Shown piece by piece: positions 16,988 to 26,227 of a stretch of DNA of 64,000 nt. How positions within the stretch are numbered: the stretch's first letter is position 1; each line of letters begins with the position of its first letter. The notes below the pieces were generated by a model. The model saw only the letters and a program-made list of their open reading frames with translations, did no database searches and was not told where the DNA came from. The stretch is from Amycolatopsis cihanbeyliensis (GTDB lineage: Bacteria > Actinomycetota > Actinomycetes > Mycobacteriales > Pseudonocardiaceae). The position numbers were made by a program, and so were the translations under genes. The stretch is taken from assembly GCF_006715045.1 (NCBI RefSeq), contig NZ_VFML01000001.1, positions 1,266,001 through 1,330,000 on the forward strand, written 5' to 3'.

Positions 16988-17079
16988 CCGGGCCGTGCCC
17001 TGAACGTGGCGATCAGGACGCTAGACGTCGCGAACGGCACATCTGAGACATCTGACGTCCCGAAAGCCACGTTCAGGGC
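16984..17079. repeat. 94-bp direct repeat containing palindromic element, copy C
   Basis: Bases 16984-17077 repeat 15849-15942 without a mismatch, again starting at the stop codon of the upstream gene. Here the right terminus is complete (GCCACGTTCAGGGC ends at 17079), giving a perfect 14-bp inverted pair with 16997. It lies about 35 bp upstream of the ROK regulator start. Confidence 0.92.
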
Positions 17080-17111
17080 TTTTCGCGCCGCGGGGGGCGA
17101 GATGATGGAAG

Positions 17112-18440
17112 ATGTCCAGCGTGCACGTGCCGCAGACGGGGCCGAATACCGCAGGCCCGACGCCCGACCATGTCGACAGCCTCGCCACCGTGCTCGACCT
17201 GGTCCGCTCCGGGACCGCCCGGACGCGGCCGGAGATCGGCAGGTACTCGGGGCTCGGCCGTACCGTGGTGACCCAACGGGTCAACGAGTTGAGCGCCTGC
17301 GGGCTGCTCGAGGAGGGTCCACTCGGCCCGTCCAGCGGCGGGCGAGCGCCGCGCGAGCTGCGCTTCCGCGCGCACGCCGGGGTGGTGCTCGCAGCGGAAC
17401 TCGGCGCCACCAGCGTCGGAGTCGGGGTGACCGACCTCGCCGGGCACGTGCTCGCCGAGCTCGAGGAGCCGACCGATATCGCGCTCGGGCCGGAGCAGGT
17501 GCTCGGGCACATCGAGGAGTTGTTCGACCGACTGCTCACCGACATCGGGGACGCCACGGGGGGCGCCGCCACCGCGGTCTGGGGCATCGGGATCGGCCTG
17601 CCTGGCCCGGTCGAGTTCGCCACCGGGCGGCCGAGCGCGCCGCCGATCATGCCCGGCTGGGACGGCTACCCGGTCCGGGACCGGCTGGCCGACCGGTTCG
17701 ACGCGCCGGTATGGGTGGACAACGAGGTGAACGCCATGGCGCTCGGCGAGCTCAGGGCGGGATCGGCCAAGGGGCAGTGGGACATCCTGTACGTCAAACT
17801 GGGCACCGGGATCGGCGCGGGTCTCGTCTCCGGCGGGCAGTTGCACCGCGGCAGCCAGGGCTGCGCCGGCGACATCGGCCACGCCGCGGTGAGCGAGGAC
17901 CCGACCGTGGTCTGCCGGTGCGGCAACACCGGTTGCCTCGAGGCGCTGGCCGGTGGGGCGGCGCTGGCCAGGGACGGGCTCGCCGCGGCAAGGGAGGGGC
18001 GCAGCCCGTTCCTTGCCGAGGTGCTCGGCACGAGCGGCACCATCCGCGCCGACGACGTGTCGCGGGCCGCGCAGGGCGGGGACCGGACCTCCGTCGAGTT
18101 GCTCACCCGGGCGGGCCGGCTGGTCGGCAGCCTGCTGGCCACGCTGGTCAGCTTCTACAACCCGGCGCTGGTGATCATCGGCGGCGGGGTCGCGGGCGCG
18201 GGTGACCTCCTGCTGGCCGCCATCCGCGAGTCGGTCTACCGGCGATCCCTCCCGCTGGCCACGCGGGAGTTGCGGATCGCCCGCTCCACGCTGTCCGACC
18301 AGGCGGGCCTGGTCGGTGCCGCGTTCATGGTCATCGACGAGCTGTTCACCCCGGAACGCCTCGCGCACTGGGTGGAGCCGGGTTCCCCAGCCGGGTTTCC
18401 CGGGCTGGTGGACATTCCGTTGCGCACGCCGCTGTTGTGA
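17112..18440 (+). CDS. ROK family transcriptional regulator
   Basis: A 442-residue ROK protein with an N-terminal winged helix-turn-helix (TRPEIGRYSGLGRTVVTQRVNELS written in part as TRPEIGRYSG...) followed by the sugar-kinase-like fold. Visible motifs are WVDNEVNAMALGE (catalytic/sugar-binding Asp-Asn), LGTGIGAG (phosphate loop), GDIGHAAV, and the zinc site CRCGNTGCLE. Such proteins are usually sugar-responsive repressors, sometimes with residual kinase activity. It stands alone between a repeat and a TetR gene, so its target is not evident from context. Confidence 0.88.
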   Translation: MSSVHVPQTGPNTAGPTPDHVDSLATVLDLVRSGTARTRPEIGRYSGLGRTVVTQRVNELSACGLLEEGPLGPSSGGRAPRELRFRAHAGVVLAAELGATSVGVGVTDLAGHVLAELEEPTDIALGPEQVLGHIEELFDRLLTDIGDATGGAATAVWGIGIGLPGPVEFATGRPSAPPIMPGWDGYPVRDRLADRFDAPVWVDNEVNAMALGELRAGSAKGQWDILYVKLGTGIGAGLVSGGQLHRGSQGCAGDIGHAAVSEDPTVVCRCGNTGCLEALAGGAALARDGLAAAREGRSPFLAEVLGTSGTIRADDVSRAAQGGDRTSVELLTRAGRLVGSLLATLVSFYNPALVIIGGGVAGAGDLLLAAIRESVYRRSLPLATRELRIARSTLSDQAGLVGAAFMVIDELFTPERLAHWVEPGSPAGFPGLVDIPLRTPLL

Positions 18441-18504
18441 GAGCCCTGTGAATCAGGCGACCGCTCGTTCCGGCCGCGCCGCGGATGTGGCCTAATCTTG
18501 GCCG

Positions 18505-19140
18505 ATGTCCCCACACGATCCCCAAGCCAGCCGGGTCTACGCCGGCCGTTCCGCGGCCGATCGCCGAGCCGAGCGCAGGGAGCGCTTGATGAGTGCCGGG
18601 CTGGAGCTGTTCGGAACCGAAGGCTACGCGGCCACCTCCATCGAGAAGCTCTGCGCGACCGCGGCGGTGTCCACCCGGAACTTCTACGAGGAGTTCACCG
18701 GGCGGGAAGCCCTGCTGATGGCGCTGCACGACCGGGTGATCGAGCGGGCGGTCGCGGCCGTGGCCGGGGCGTTCGCCACCGCGGGCGAGGAGGATCTCGC
18801 CGCCCGGATCGAGCTTGCCGTGCGCGCCTACATCACCACCACCGCCGAGGACCCGCGCTGGGCACGGCTGTCCTATGTGGAAACCGTAGGGGTGAGCGAC
18901 ACGGTCGAGCAGCACCGGCTGGACTGGCGGGACCGGTGGGTCGAGTTGCTCGTGGCCGAGGCGGAGCGGGCCGTCGCGCACGGCGACGCCGCCGAGCGCG
19001 ACTTCCGGCTGGGTGCCAGGGCACTGATCGGCGCGGTCAACGAGCTCGTGTACCACTGGTCGCGCCGGGGTGAGCAGACCCCGCTGGACGAGGTGATCAC
19101 CGAGATCGTCCGGCTGGCCGTCGCGGTCATCAAGTCCTGA
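18505..19140 (+). CDS. TetR family transcriptional regulator
   Basis: A 211-residue TetR-type repressor. The DNA-binding region spans residues ~25-70: RRERLMSAGLELFGTEGY, then ATSIEKLCATAAVSTRNFYEEF. The C-terminal helices are a ligand-binding domain of unknown specificity. It lies between the ROK gene and the convergent aminopeptidase/NRPS unit and is not co-directional with that unit, so control of it is possible but only by proximity. Confidence 0.88.
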   Translation: MSPHDPQASRVYAGRSAADRRAERRERLMSAGLELFGTEGYAATSIEKLCATAAVSTRNFYEEFTGREALLMALHDRVIERAVAAVAGAFATAGEEDLAARIELAVRAYITTTAEDPRWARLSYVETVGVSDTVEQHRLDWRDRWVELLVAEAERAVAHGDAAERDFRLGARALIGAVNELVYHWSRRGEQTPLDEVITEIVRLAVAVIKS

Positions 19141-19142
19141 TA

Positions 19143-19191
19143 GCGCGTTCTGAACTGGACCTGACCAATCGCGGCGAGTGGAAGAACGCGC
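19143..19191 (+). terminator. Possible terminator between convergent genes
   Basis: GCGCGTTCT (19143-19151) and AGAACGCGC (19183-19191) are 9-bp complementary arms just after the TetR stop, in the 231-bp gap before the convergent aminopeptidase gene. The loop is long (31 bases) and there is no U tract, so function is uncertain. I see no gene in the rest of this gap. Confidence 0.3.
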
Positions 19192-19371
19192 CCACCCGTC
19201 TCCCACCGCCACGCAAACGGAGGGCGCTCCGCGCCGCAGTGCTCAGCGGCGAACAGCCCACGAGCGGGGAGGCCGGGCGCATGACCTGCGAAGGTGCCCG
19301 TGGTGACGAGGTCCGAGCCCGGCCGAGTCGAACGCGTGCGCGCGTTGAGGAAAGGCACTGAGCCGCGCCGG

Positions 19372-20706
19372 TCAGCGCGGCAGGTCGGGCAGCGCCGGGT
19401 CGTCCAGCCAGGTCGTGAAGAACGTACCGAGGTCCACCCCGGCATGCTCGGCCGCGAGCGCGGTGAACCCCTCGGTGGTCACGGTCCCGTGCCGGTGCGT
19501 GGCGACCCAGTCCTTCAGCAGCGCGAAGAAGGTGCCGTCCCCGACGCGGTGGCGCAGCGCGTGCAGGGTCAGCGCGCCGCGCTTGTAGACCCGCCGGTCG
19601 AAGAGACCCGGCACACCGGGGTCGGCGATCCGGATGTCGGCGGGCTCGCCGCCGATCTCCGCGTGCCAGCGGCGGGCCAGCTCCGCCGCCGGCGGGCCGC
19701 CGGACTCCTCGGACCACAACCACTCGACGTAGGTGGCGAAGCCTTCGTTCAGCCAGATGTGCCGCCAGTCGGCCACGCTGAGGCAGTTGCCGAACCACTG
19801 GTGGGCCAGCTCGTGCACGACCAGCCGCTCGTGCGTACGCAGGCCGTCCACGTGGTTGGCACCGAACACCGACATGCCCTGCGCCTCGATCGGATCGTCC
19901 AGCTCGTCGTCGGTCACCACGACCTGGTACCCGCCGAACGGGTACGGCCCGAACAGGCGCTGCGCCATGTCCATCATCGCCCGCTGCCTGCCGAAGTCGT
20001 ACCGGGCCGCCTCGCGGAGCCGGGCGGGTGCCGCGGCCCGCTGCGGCACCGGCCCACCGGCGAGCTCCACGTCCACGTATTGTCCTATCTGGACACTCAT
20101 CAGGTAGGTGGAGCTGGGTTCGGGCCGCTCGTAGACCCAGGTGGTGGTGCTGGCCTGCCTGCCGCGGCCGGCAAGGTAGCCGGTCACCAGCACCGTGTAC
20201 GGGGAGGACGTGGTCACCGCGATCCGGTACGTGGCCTTGTCCGCGGGATGGTCGTTGCAGGGGAACCAGGACGGGGCCCCGACCGGCTGGCTGGCCACCA
20301 GCGCACCGTCGGTCAGCTCGTCCCAGCCGATGTCCCCCCACGGCCCGCCGAGCGGTTGCGGGTTGCCCACGTAGCGGACCTCCACCACGAACTCGGCCCC
20401 CGCGGCGAGGGCACGGGCCGGCTTCACCCGCAGCTTGTGCCCGTACCGGGTGAACCTGGCCGGCCGGGAGTCCACCAGCACCCGGCTGACCCGGAACCCG
20501 ACCAGGTCCAGGCTGAACCGCGAGAGCGACTGGGTGGCCGCCGCGGTGATCCTGGCCCGCGCGGACAGCCGGTTCGGTCCGATCCGGTAGTCCAGGTCCA
20601 GGTCGTAGTGCCGGACCCGGTATCCGCCGTTGCCGTGGTCGGGCAGGTAGGAGTCGCCGGAGGTTTCCGCGCCCTGCGCGGGCGGGGTGGCCTTCGGATG
20701 GGTCAC
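19372..20706 (-). CDS. M1 family zinc metallopeptidase (aminopeptidase)
   Basis: 444 residues covering the N-terminal beta domain and the thermolysin-like catalytic domain of M1 aminopeptidases. The zinc motif is HELAH at residues 298-302, with the third ligand Glu321 in NEGFATY. The usual GAMEN exopeptidase motif is replaced by EAQGMSVFG. The large C-terminal helical domain of full-length enzymes is absent, as in other short actinobacterial members. There is no signal peptide. Its ATG overlaps the stop of the NRPS gene by 4 bp, so it is the second gene of that operon. From memory, epsilon-polylysine producers have a zinc aminopeptidase that degrades the polymer; the same job is a sensible hypothesis here. 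Confidence 0.88.
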   Translation of the reverse strand: MTHPKATPPAQGAETSGDSYLPDHGNGGYRVRHYDLDLDYRIGPNRLSARARITAAATQSLSRFSLDLVGFRVSRVLVDSRPARFTRYGHKLRVKPARALAAGAEFVVEVRYVGNPQPLGGPWGDIGWDELTDGALVASQPVGAPSWFPCNDHPADKATYRIAVTTSSPYTVLVTGYLAGRGRQASTTTWVYERPEPSSTYLMSVQIGQYVDVELAGGPVPQRAAAPARLREAARYDFGRQRAMMDMAQRLFGPYPFGGYQVVVTDDELDDPIEAQGMSVFGANHVDGLRTHERLVVHELAHQWFGNCLSVADWRHIWLNEGFATYVEWLWSEESGGPPAAELARRWHAEIGGEPADIRIADPGVPGLFDRRVYKRGALTLHALRHRVGDGTFFALLKDWVATHRHGTVTTEGFTALAAEHAGVDLGTFFTTWLDDPALPDLPR

Positions 20707-23700
20707 CGGCGGCGCCCTCCCGGCCAGGCCGCGATCGGGTTGCCCAGCCAGCGGGAGTCGGCGGGCACGGCGTCTCCCCTGGTCACCAGGGACCCGGGGC
20801 CGACGGCGGTGCGGGCGCCGATGCTCGCGCCGGGCAGCACGATGCCGTGCGGCCCCAACGTGGCGCCCACCTCGAACTCGACGGTGTCCATGCTCATGAT
20901 CCGATCATGGAACAGGTGGGTCTGCACCACGCAACCCCGGTTGATCGTCGCGCCGTCGCCGATGCGCACCAGATCGGACTCCGGCAGCCAGTAGCTCTCC
21001 AGCCACACCCCGCGGCCGATCCGCGCGCCCATGCTGCGCAGCCAGGCCGGCAGCAGCGGGGTGCCACCGGCGAGGCCGGCCAGCCAGGGTACGGCGAGCA
21101 CCTCGACGAAGGTGTCCGCCAACTCGGCCCGCCAGACGAAGGAGCTCCACAATGGATGCTCCACCGCCCGGAACCGCCCGGCGAGCGACCATTTCGCCAC
21201 GGTGGTCACCGCGCAGGCCAGCGCCCCGGCCACGGCGAGCACCGCGCCGGACAGCAGCGCGGCAGCCCACAGACCGAGGGAGAGCTGCAGTGCCTGCAAC
21301 CCGAACAGCACCAGCACGGCCAGCGCCACCCCGCACATCACCGGCACGATCCGGCACAGCTCCACCACCGCGCGCGCCAGTTTCAGCCGCGCGGGCGGGG
21401 CGAAGGTACGGCTGGTGTCCGATGCCCCCGCCGCGCGGCGCAGCGGCATCGGCGGCATGCCGAGCCAGGACGAGCCCTTCTTGGCCTTGGCAGGGGTCGA
21501 GGACAGCACCCCGACCAGGCCGCGTTTCGGCACCGCCCGCCCGGCCGCGGTCATCCCGGAGTTGCCGAGAAAGGCCTGCTTACCGATCCGGGCGGGCGCC
21601 ACGTGCAGCCAGCCGCGCCCGAGCTGGTAGGTGGCGACCATGGTGTCGTCGGCGAGGAACGCCCCATCGGCGACCTTGGTCATCTTCGGCAGGGCCAGCA
21701 CGGTGGAGGCCTCGACGCCCCGCCCGATCCTCGCGCCGAGCAGCCGCAGCCACACCGGGGTGAACAGGCTGGCGTACAGCGGGAACAGGTCGTCCCGCGC
21801 CATGTCCATCAACCGCTCGGTCGCCCACACCTGCCAGGCCGCCCTGCCGTGCACAGGGTGATAGCCCTCGTGCATGCCGAGGCTCAGCGCGCGTACCCCG
21901 AGCAGCACCAGCAGGGCGTAGCAGCCGAAGTAGGCGAGCGTGGCCAGCGGCACCGCGGGCAAGGCGCCGGCCAGCGCCGCGCCGGGGGTCGACGCCCCGC
22001 TTACCGCGCTCGCCAGCACCAGCAACCCCGGCAGCGCCGCGACGGCGGGCAGCAGGCCCAGCAGCACCGAGGTCAACCCGTAGACCGCCGCCCACCGCCT
22101 CGACCGCGGGGGCCTGCTGGACGGCCACTTCAGCGCGTCCTTCTGCTGCCGGGTCGCCGGCGAGCCGGCCCAGCGCTGCCCGGCGGGCACCGCGCCACGC
22201 ACGGTGGAACCGGGGGCGATCTCCGCGCCCTTGCCCACCCTGGCGCCGGGCAACAGGGTGCTGCGGGCGCCGATCCGCGCCCCGGCGCCGATCCGGATCT
22301 TGCCGATGTGCACCAGGTCCCCGTCGACCCAGTAGCCGGAGAGGTCCGCCTCCGGTTCCACGGCGACACCCCGCCCCAGCTTGAGCATCCCGGTGACCGG
22401 CGGCGGGGCGTGCAGGTCGACGTCCTTGCCGACCTTCGCACCCAGCGCCCTGGCGTACCGGGTCATCCAGGCCGCCCCGGACACCGTGCCCGCGCCGCTG
22501 ACGTCGGCCAGCCGCTGTGCCGCCCACAAGCGCAGGTGCACCCGGCCGCCGCGGGGGTGGCTTCCGGGTCGCACCCCGCGCAGGAGCAGGCGCGCGCCGC
22601 AGGCGGACACGGCGATCCGGCCCGCCGGGCTGAACAGCACCAGCCAGGCCACCCCGAGCACCCACCAGGGGGTCGCGGGCGCCCAGCCGAGCTGGCCGAG
22701 GCCGGCCAGCAGGGTGGAAAGGGCCGCGGCGATCGTGGTCCAGCGCAGTCCGACCAGGGTGAGCAGGGGCAGCAACAGCGCGACCTGCAGCAGGCCGGTA
22801 CGCCGGGGAACGGGGGTGACCTCCCTGCGCTCGACCCGCGCATGGCCCGCGGCGTCCAGTTTCGCGGCCAGCGAGCCCAACCGCGGCTGCTGGTAGAGGT
22901 CGCTGACCGAGATCTGCGGGTAGCGGTCGCGGATGCGGGCGACGAGCTGAGCCGCGGTGAGGCTGCCGCCGCCGTGCGTGAAGAAGTCGGCCCGCGGGTC
23001 GGTGACCGGCACCCCGAGGATCTCCGCCCACAGGCCGGCCAGCCAGTCCTCGGTGGCCGAGAGCGCCTTCTTCGCCGTGCCGGCCTTGCCGGTCTTCGCG
23101 CCGGGCAACGGCCAGGGCAGCGCATCCCGGTCGACCTTGCCGGAGGTGCGGGTCGGCAGGTCCCGCACCACCGCGAGCAGTGGAACCAGTGCGGCCGGCA
23201 GCCGCCCGGCCAGTGCCGCGGTGGCGGCGTCGGTGTCGAAACCGGGCGCGGCGGCCACCACGTAGCCGACCAGGACCTGGTTGCCCGCCGGGGTGGTGCG
23301 GACCGCGGCGGCCGCGCCCGCGACTCCGGGCAGGGCCTGCAGCGCGGCGTCCACCTCGCCGAGCTCGATCCGCCGCCCGCCGAGTTTGACCTGGTCGTCC
23401 GCCCTGCCGGCAAAGACCAGCCCCTCGGCCTCGGCACGGACCAGGTCGCCGCTGCGGTAGGCGCGGGGCCAGCCGAGCGCGGGCAGCGGGGCGAACCTCT
23501 CCGCGTCCCTGGCCGGGTCGAGGTAGCGGGCCAGGCCGGCGCCGCCGATCACCAGCTCACCGGTCTCCCCCATGGCGACCGGCTCGCCCAGCTCGTCGAC
23601 CACGGCGAGCTGCCAGCCGATCAGCGGCAGCCCGATCCGCACCGGCCCCTCGCCGGTGAGCTGCGCGGCGCAGGCGACCACGGTGGCCTCGGTCGGGCCG

Positions 23701-24662
23701 TAGGTGTTCCACACCTCGCGGCCCTCCACCGCCACCCGCTCGGCCAGTTCCGGCGGGCAGGCCTCACCGCCGAAGATCAGCAACCGGATGTCCTCCAGCG
23801 CGTCCGCGGGCCACAGCGCGGCCAGGGTGGGCACCGTGGACACGATCGAGATCCGCTGGTCCACCAGCCATGCGCCGAGGTCGACCCCGGTGCGCACCAG
23901 GGAACGGGGCGCGGGCACCAGGCAGGCCCCGTGTCGCCAGGCCAGCCACATCTCCTCGCAGGAGGCGTCGAAGGCGACCGACAGCCCGGCCAGCACCCGG
24001 TCCCCGGGGCCGATCGGCTCCTCGGTGAGGAACAGCTCGGCCTCGGCGTCCACGAAGGCGGCGGCGGAGCCGTGCGTGACGGCGACACCCTTGGGTTTCC
24101 CGGTGGAGCCGGAGGTGAAGATGATCCACGCGTCATCGCAGGGCGCGGGCCGGGTCCCGCGACGGCGCGGCCCGGCGGGGGTGTCGCGGGGTGTGACCGT
24201 GCCGCCGTCGGTGAGCACGGCGCACACCGCCGCCTCGTCGAACACCAGCGCGGCCCGCCCCTCCGGGTCCTCGGCGTCCACCGGGACGTAGGCCGCCCCG
24301 GCAGCGAGCACCGCCAGCACGGCGACGTACAGCTCGGCGGTGCCGGAGGAGATCCGCACCCCCACCCGGTCGCCGACACCGATCCCGAGCGCGTCCAAGC
24401 GGCCCCGGACGGTCTCGACCTCCGCGGCGAGTGCCCGGTAGCTGAGCACGGTGTGGCCGTCGTCGATAGCCGCCGCGCCGGGGTGGCGGGCGGCGGTGCA
24501 GGCCAGGACGTCCAGCAGGGTCCGCTCGCTCGGGGCGAGCCCGGACCAGTACAGCGCCCGCTCATGGGACGCCACGGACGGGGCCGGAGTCAGGGTGGCT
24601 ACCCCGTTTACCGGCGGGAACAGCAGGTCAGCGGCTGGTCGCCGGTCCGCGGTGAGCGTCAC
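20703..24662 (-). CDS. Pls/PosA-type membrane NRPS (epsilon-poly-amino-acid synthetase-like)
   Basis: 1319 residues. An adenylation domain (~40-520) has IIFTSGSTGKPKG (180-192), NTYGPTEA and K509. A carrier domain follows with GGGSL and phosphopantetheine Ser567. From ~620 hydrophobic pairs (about 625-690, 858-925, 1100-1155) alternate with three hexapeptide-repeat domains (about 735-835, 970-1045, 1205-1310). There is no classical condensation or thioesterase domain. This is the layout of epsilon-poly-L-lysine synthetase, where tandem membrane-bound domains join free monomers to the carrier-bound residue. Pocket residues D232 A233 E236 S275 I296 G298 T320 V328 V329 K509 resemble lysine codes. 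It is probably in the plasma membrane. It is coupled to an M1 peptidase gene. Confidence 0.88.
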   Translation of the reverse strand: MTLTADRRPAADLLFPPVNGVATLTPAPSVASHERALYWSGLAPSERTLLDVLACTAARHPGAAAIDDGHTVLSYRALAAEVETVRGRLDALGIGVGDRVGVRISSGTAELYVAVLAVLAAGAAYVPVDAEDPEGRAALVFDEAAVCAVLTDGGTVTPRDTPAGPRRRGTRPAPCDDAWIIFTSGSTGKPKGVAVTHGSAAAFVDAEAELFLTEEPIGPGDRVLAGLSVAFDASCEEMWLAWRHGACLVPAPRSLVRTGVDLGAWLVDQRISIVSTVPTLAALWPADALEDIRLLIFGGEACPPELAERVAVEGREVWNTYGPTEATVVACAAQLTGEGPVRIGLPLIGWQLAVVDELGEPVAMGETGELVIGGAGLARYLDPARDAERFAPLPALGWPRAYRSGDLVRAEAEGLVFAGRADDQVKLGGRRIELGEVDAALQALPGVAGAAAAVRTTPAGNQVLVGYVVAAAPGFDTDAATAALAGRLPAALVPLLAVVRDLPTRTSGKVDRDALPWPLPGAKTGKAGTAKKALSATEDWLAGLWAEILGVPVTDPRADFFTHGGGSLTAAQLVARIRDRYPQISVSDLYQQPRLGSLAAKLDAAGHARVERREVTPVPRRTGLLQVALLLPLLTLVGLRWTTIAAALSTLLAGLGQLGWAPATPWWVLGVAWLVLFSPAGRIAVSACGARLLLRGVRPGSHPRGGRVHLRLWAAQRLADVSGAGTVSGAAWMTRYARALGAKVGKDVDLHAPPPVTGMLKLGRGVAVEPEADLSGYWVDGDLVHIGKIRIGAGARIGARSTLLPGARVGKGAEIAPGSTVRGAVPAGQRWAGSPATRQQKDALKWPSSRPPRSRRWAAVYGLTSVLLGLLPAVAALPGLLVLASAVSGASTPGAALAGALPAVPLATLAYFGCYALLVLLGVRALSLGMHEGYHPVHGRAAWQVWATERLMDMARDDLFPLYASLFTPVWLRLLGARIGRGVEASTVLALPKMTKVADGAFLADDTMVATYQLGRGWLHVAPARIGKQAFLGNSGMTAAGRAVPKRGLVGVLSSTPAKAKKGSSWLGMPPMPLRRAAGASDTSRTFAPPARLKLARAVVELCRIVPVMCGVALAVLVLFGLQALQLSLGLWAAALLSGAVLAVAGALACAVTTVAKWSLAGRFRAVEHPLWSSFVWRAELADTFVEVLAVPWLAGLAGGTPLLPAWLRSMGARIGRGVWLESYWLPESDLVRIGDGATINRGCVVQTHLFHDRIMSMDTVEFEVGATLGPHGIVLPGASIGARTAVGPGSLVTRGDAVPADSRWLGNPIAAWPGGRRR

Positions 24663-24796
24663 ACACCCTCACAGGCTTCTCGTCGGGCCTGCCCACCCTG
24701 GATGCGGGCGCCCGGTGCGACCGACGAGCCTACGCGAAGGTGCACGCCGGGTCTCACCAGCGTCACACCGGAGTGTTCGGTCTCACGCCGAGGTCC

Positions 24797-26212
24797 CTAC
24801 TTGGACTTCTTCAACTTCTTCTCCCGTACCCGCACGCTGATCCGCACCGGGCTGCCGCGGAAGCCGAAGGTCTCGCGGAACTTGCGCTCCACGAACCGCC
24901 GGTAGCCCGCCTCGAGGAAACCGGTGGTGAACAGCACCAGCGTCGGCGGCCGCACCCCTGCCTGGGTCGCGAACAGGACCTTGGGTTGCTTGCCACCGCG
25001 CACCGGCGGCGGGGTGGCCGCGATCAGGTCGGACAACCACCCGTTCAGTTGACCGGTGGGCACCCGCTTGTCCCAGGACTCCAGCGCGGTGCGCAGGGCG
25101 GGCGCCAGCTTGCGCACCGAGCGACCGGTGAGCGCGGAGACGTTCACCCGCTCGGCCCACGGCACCCGCACCAGCCCGCGGTCCAGCTCCTTCTCCAACT
25201 GGTACCTGCGTTCCTCGTCGACAAGGTCCCACTTGTTCATGGCCAGCACGCAGGCCCTGCCCGCCTCCACGACCGTGCTGAGCACCCGCAGGTCCTGCTC
25301 GGACAGTGACTGGCTGGCGTCCAGCAGCACGATCGCCACCTCGGCGGCGTCGATCGCGGTCTTGGTGCGCAGCGAGGCGTAGTACTCGGCGCCGCTGGCG
25401 GTCTGCACCCGCTTGCGCAGGCCCGCGGTGTCCACGAACCGCCAGATCTCCCCGTCCACCTCGACCAGCGAGTCCACCGGGTCCACCGTGGTGCCCGCCA
25501 CCGCGTCCACCACCGCGCGCTGCTCACCTGCCAGCTTGTTCAGCAGGCTGGACTTGCCGACATTGGGTTTGCCGACCAGCGCGACCCGGCGCGGGCCCGC
25601 CACCCGGTCCCGGTCCCTCGGTGCCTCGGGCAGCGCAGCCACGATGGCGTCCAGCAGATCGCCGGAGCTGCGCCCGTGCAGGGCGCTCACCGGATGCGGT
25701 TCGCCGAGGCCGAGGGACCACAGCGCGGCGGTCTCGGCGATCAGCCGCTGGTCGTCCACCTTGTTCGCCGCCAGCAGCACCGGCCGCTTCGATCGCCGCA
25801 GCACCCTGGCCACGTCCTCGTCCGTGCCGGTGGCACCGACCGTGGCATCCACCACCAGCAGCACGGCGTCCGCGGTGGACATGGCGACCTCCGCCTGCGC
25901 GGCCACCGCGCCCCGCAGGCCGGTGGCGCCGTGCTCCCAGCCGCCGGTGTCCACCACGGTGAACCGTCGCCCGCTCCACAGCGCGTCGTAGGCGACCCGG
26001 TCCCTCGTCACCCCCGGCACGTCCTGCACCACCGCCTCGCGGCGGCCGAGGATGCGGTTGACCAGCGTCGACTTACCGACGTTCGGCCTGCCGACGACGG
26101 CGAGCACCGGTTGGGCGAGCTCCTCCTCCGCGTCCGCTTCGCCCTCGACCACCCGCGTGTCGAGCACGGCGAACTCCGACTCGTCGGACCACGTGCCATC
26201 AGCCTCGGTCAT
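24797..26212 (-). CDS. der: Ribosome biogenesis GTPase Der (EngA)
   Basis: A 471-residue double-GTPase protein. The first G domain carries [10 protein letters not shown] near residue 40 and the second [10 protein letters not shown] near residue 212, each with downstream DTGG or DTAG and NKxD motifs. A KH-like C-terminal domain ends in a Lys-rich tail. Der binds the 50S subunit and is needed for its assembly. It is the third gene of a cmk - acyltransferase - der run on the minus strand, matching the conserved cmk-engA neighbourhood. The N-terminal ~30 acidic residues are an actinobacterial extension. Confidence 0.95.
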   Translation of the reverse strand: MTEADGTWSDESEFAVLDTRVVEGEADAEEELAQPVLAVVGRPNVGKSTLVNRILGRREAVVQDVPGVTRDRVAYDALWSGRRFTVVDTGGWEHGATGLRGAVAAQAEVAMSTADAVLLVVDATVGATGTDEDVARVLRRSKRPVLLAANKVDDQRLIAETAALWSLGLGEPHPVSALHGRSSGDLLDAIVAALPEAPRDRDRVAGPRRVALVGKPNVGKSSLLNKLAGEQRAVVDAVAGTTVDPVDSLVEVDGEIWRFVDTAGLRKRVQTASGAEYYASLRTKTAIDAAEVAIVLLDASQSLSEQDLRVLSTVVEAGRACVLAMNKWDLVDEERRYQLEKELDRGLVRVPWAERVNVSALTGRSVRKLAPALRTALESWDKRVPTGQLNGWLSDLIAATPPPVRGGKQPKVLFATQAGVRPPTLVLFTTGFLEAGYRRFVERKFRETFGFRGSPVRISVRVREKKLKKSK

Positions 26213-26227
26213 TGCTCTTCTCTCCAG

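Noticed and set aside
15849..17079. Insertion sequence with long direct repeats
   Set aside because: The enclosed gene has no transposase motif and the repeats are in direct, not inverted, order; described instead as a repeat-flanked cassette.
20847..24905. A 1352-codon open frame on the plus strand opposite the Pls-like gene
   Set aside because: Its translation is rich in Gly, Arg, Gln and His with no domain, and it mirrors the minus-strand gene; GC-rich third positions open antisense frames. The minus-strand product has full domain structure.
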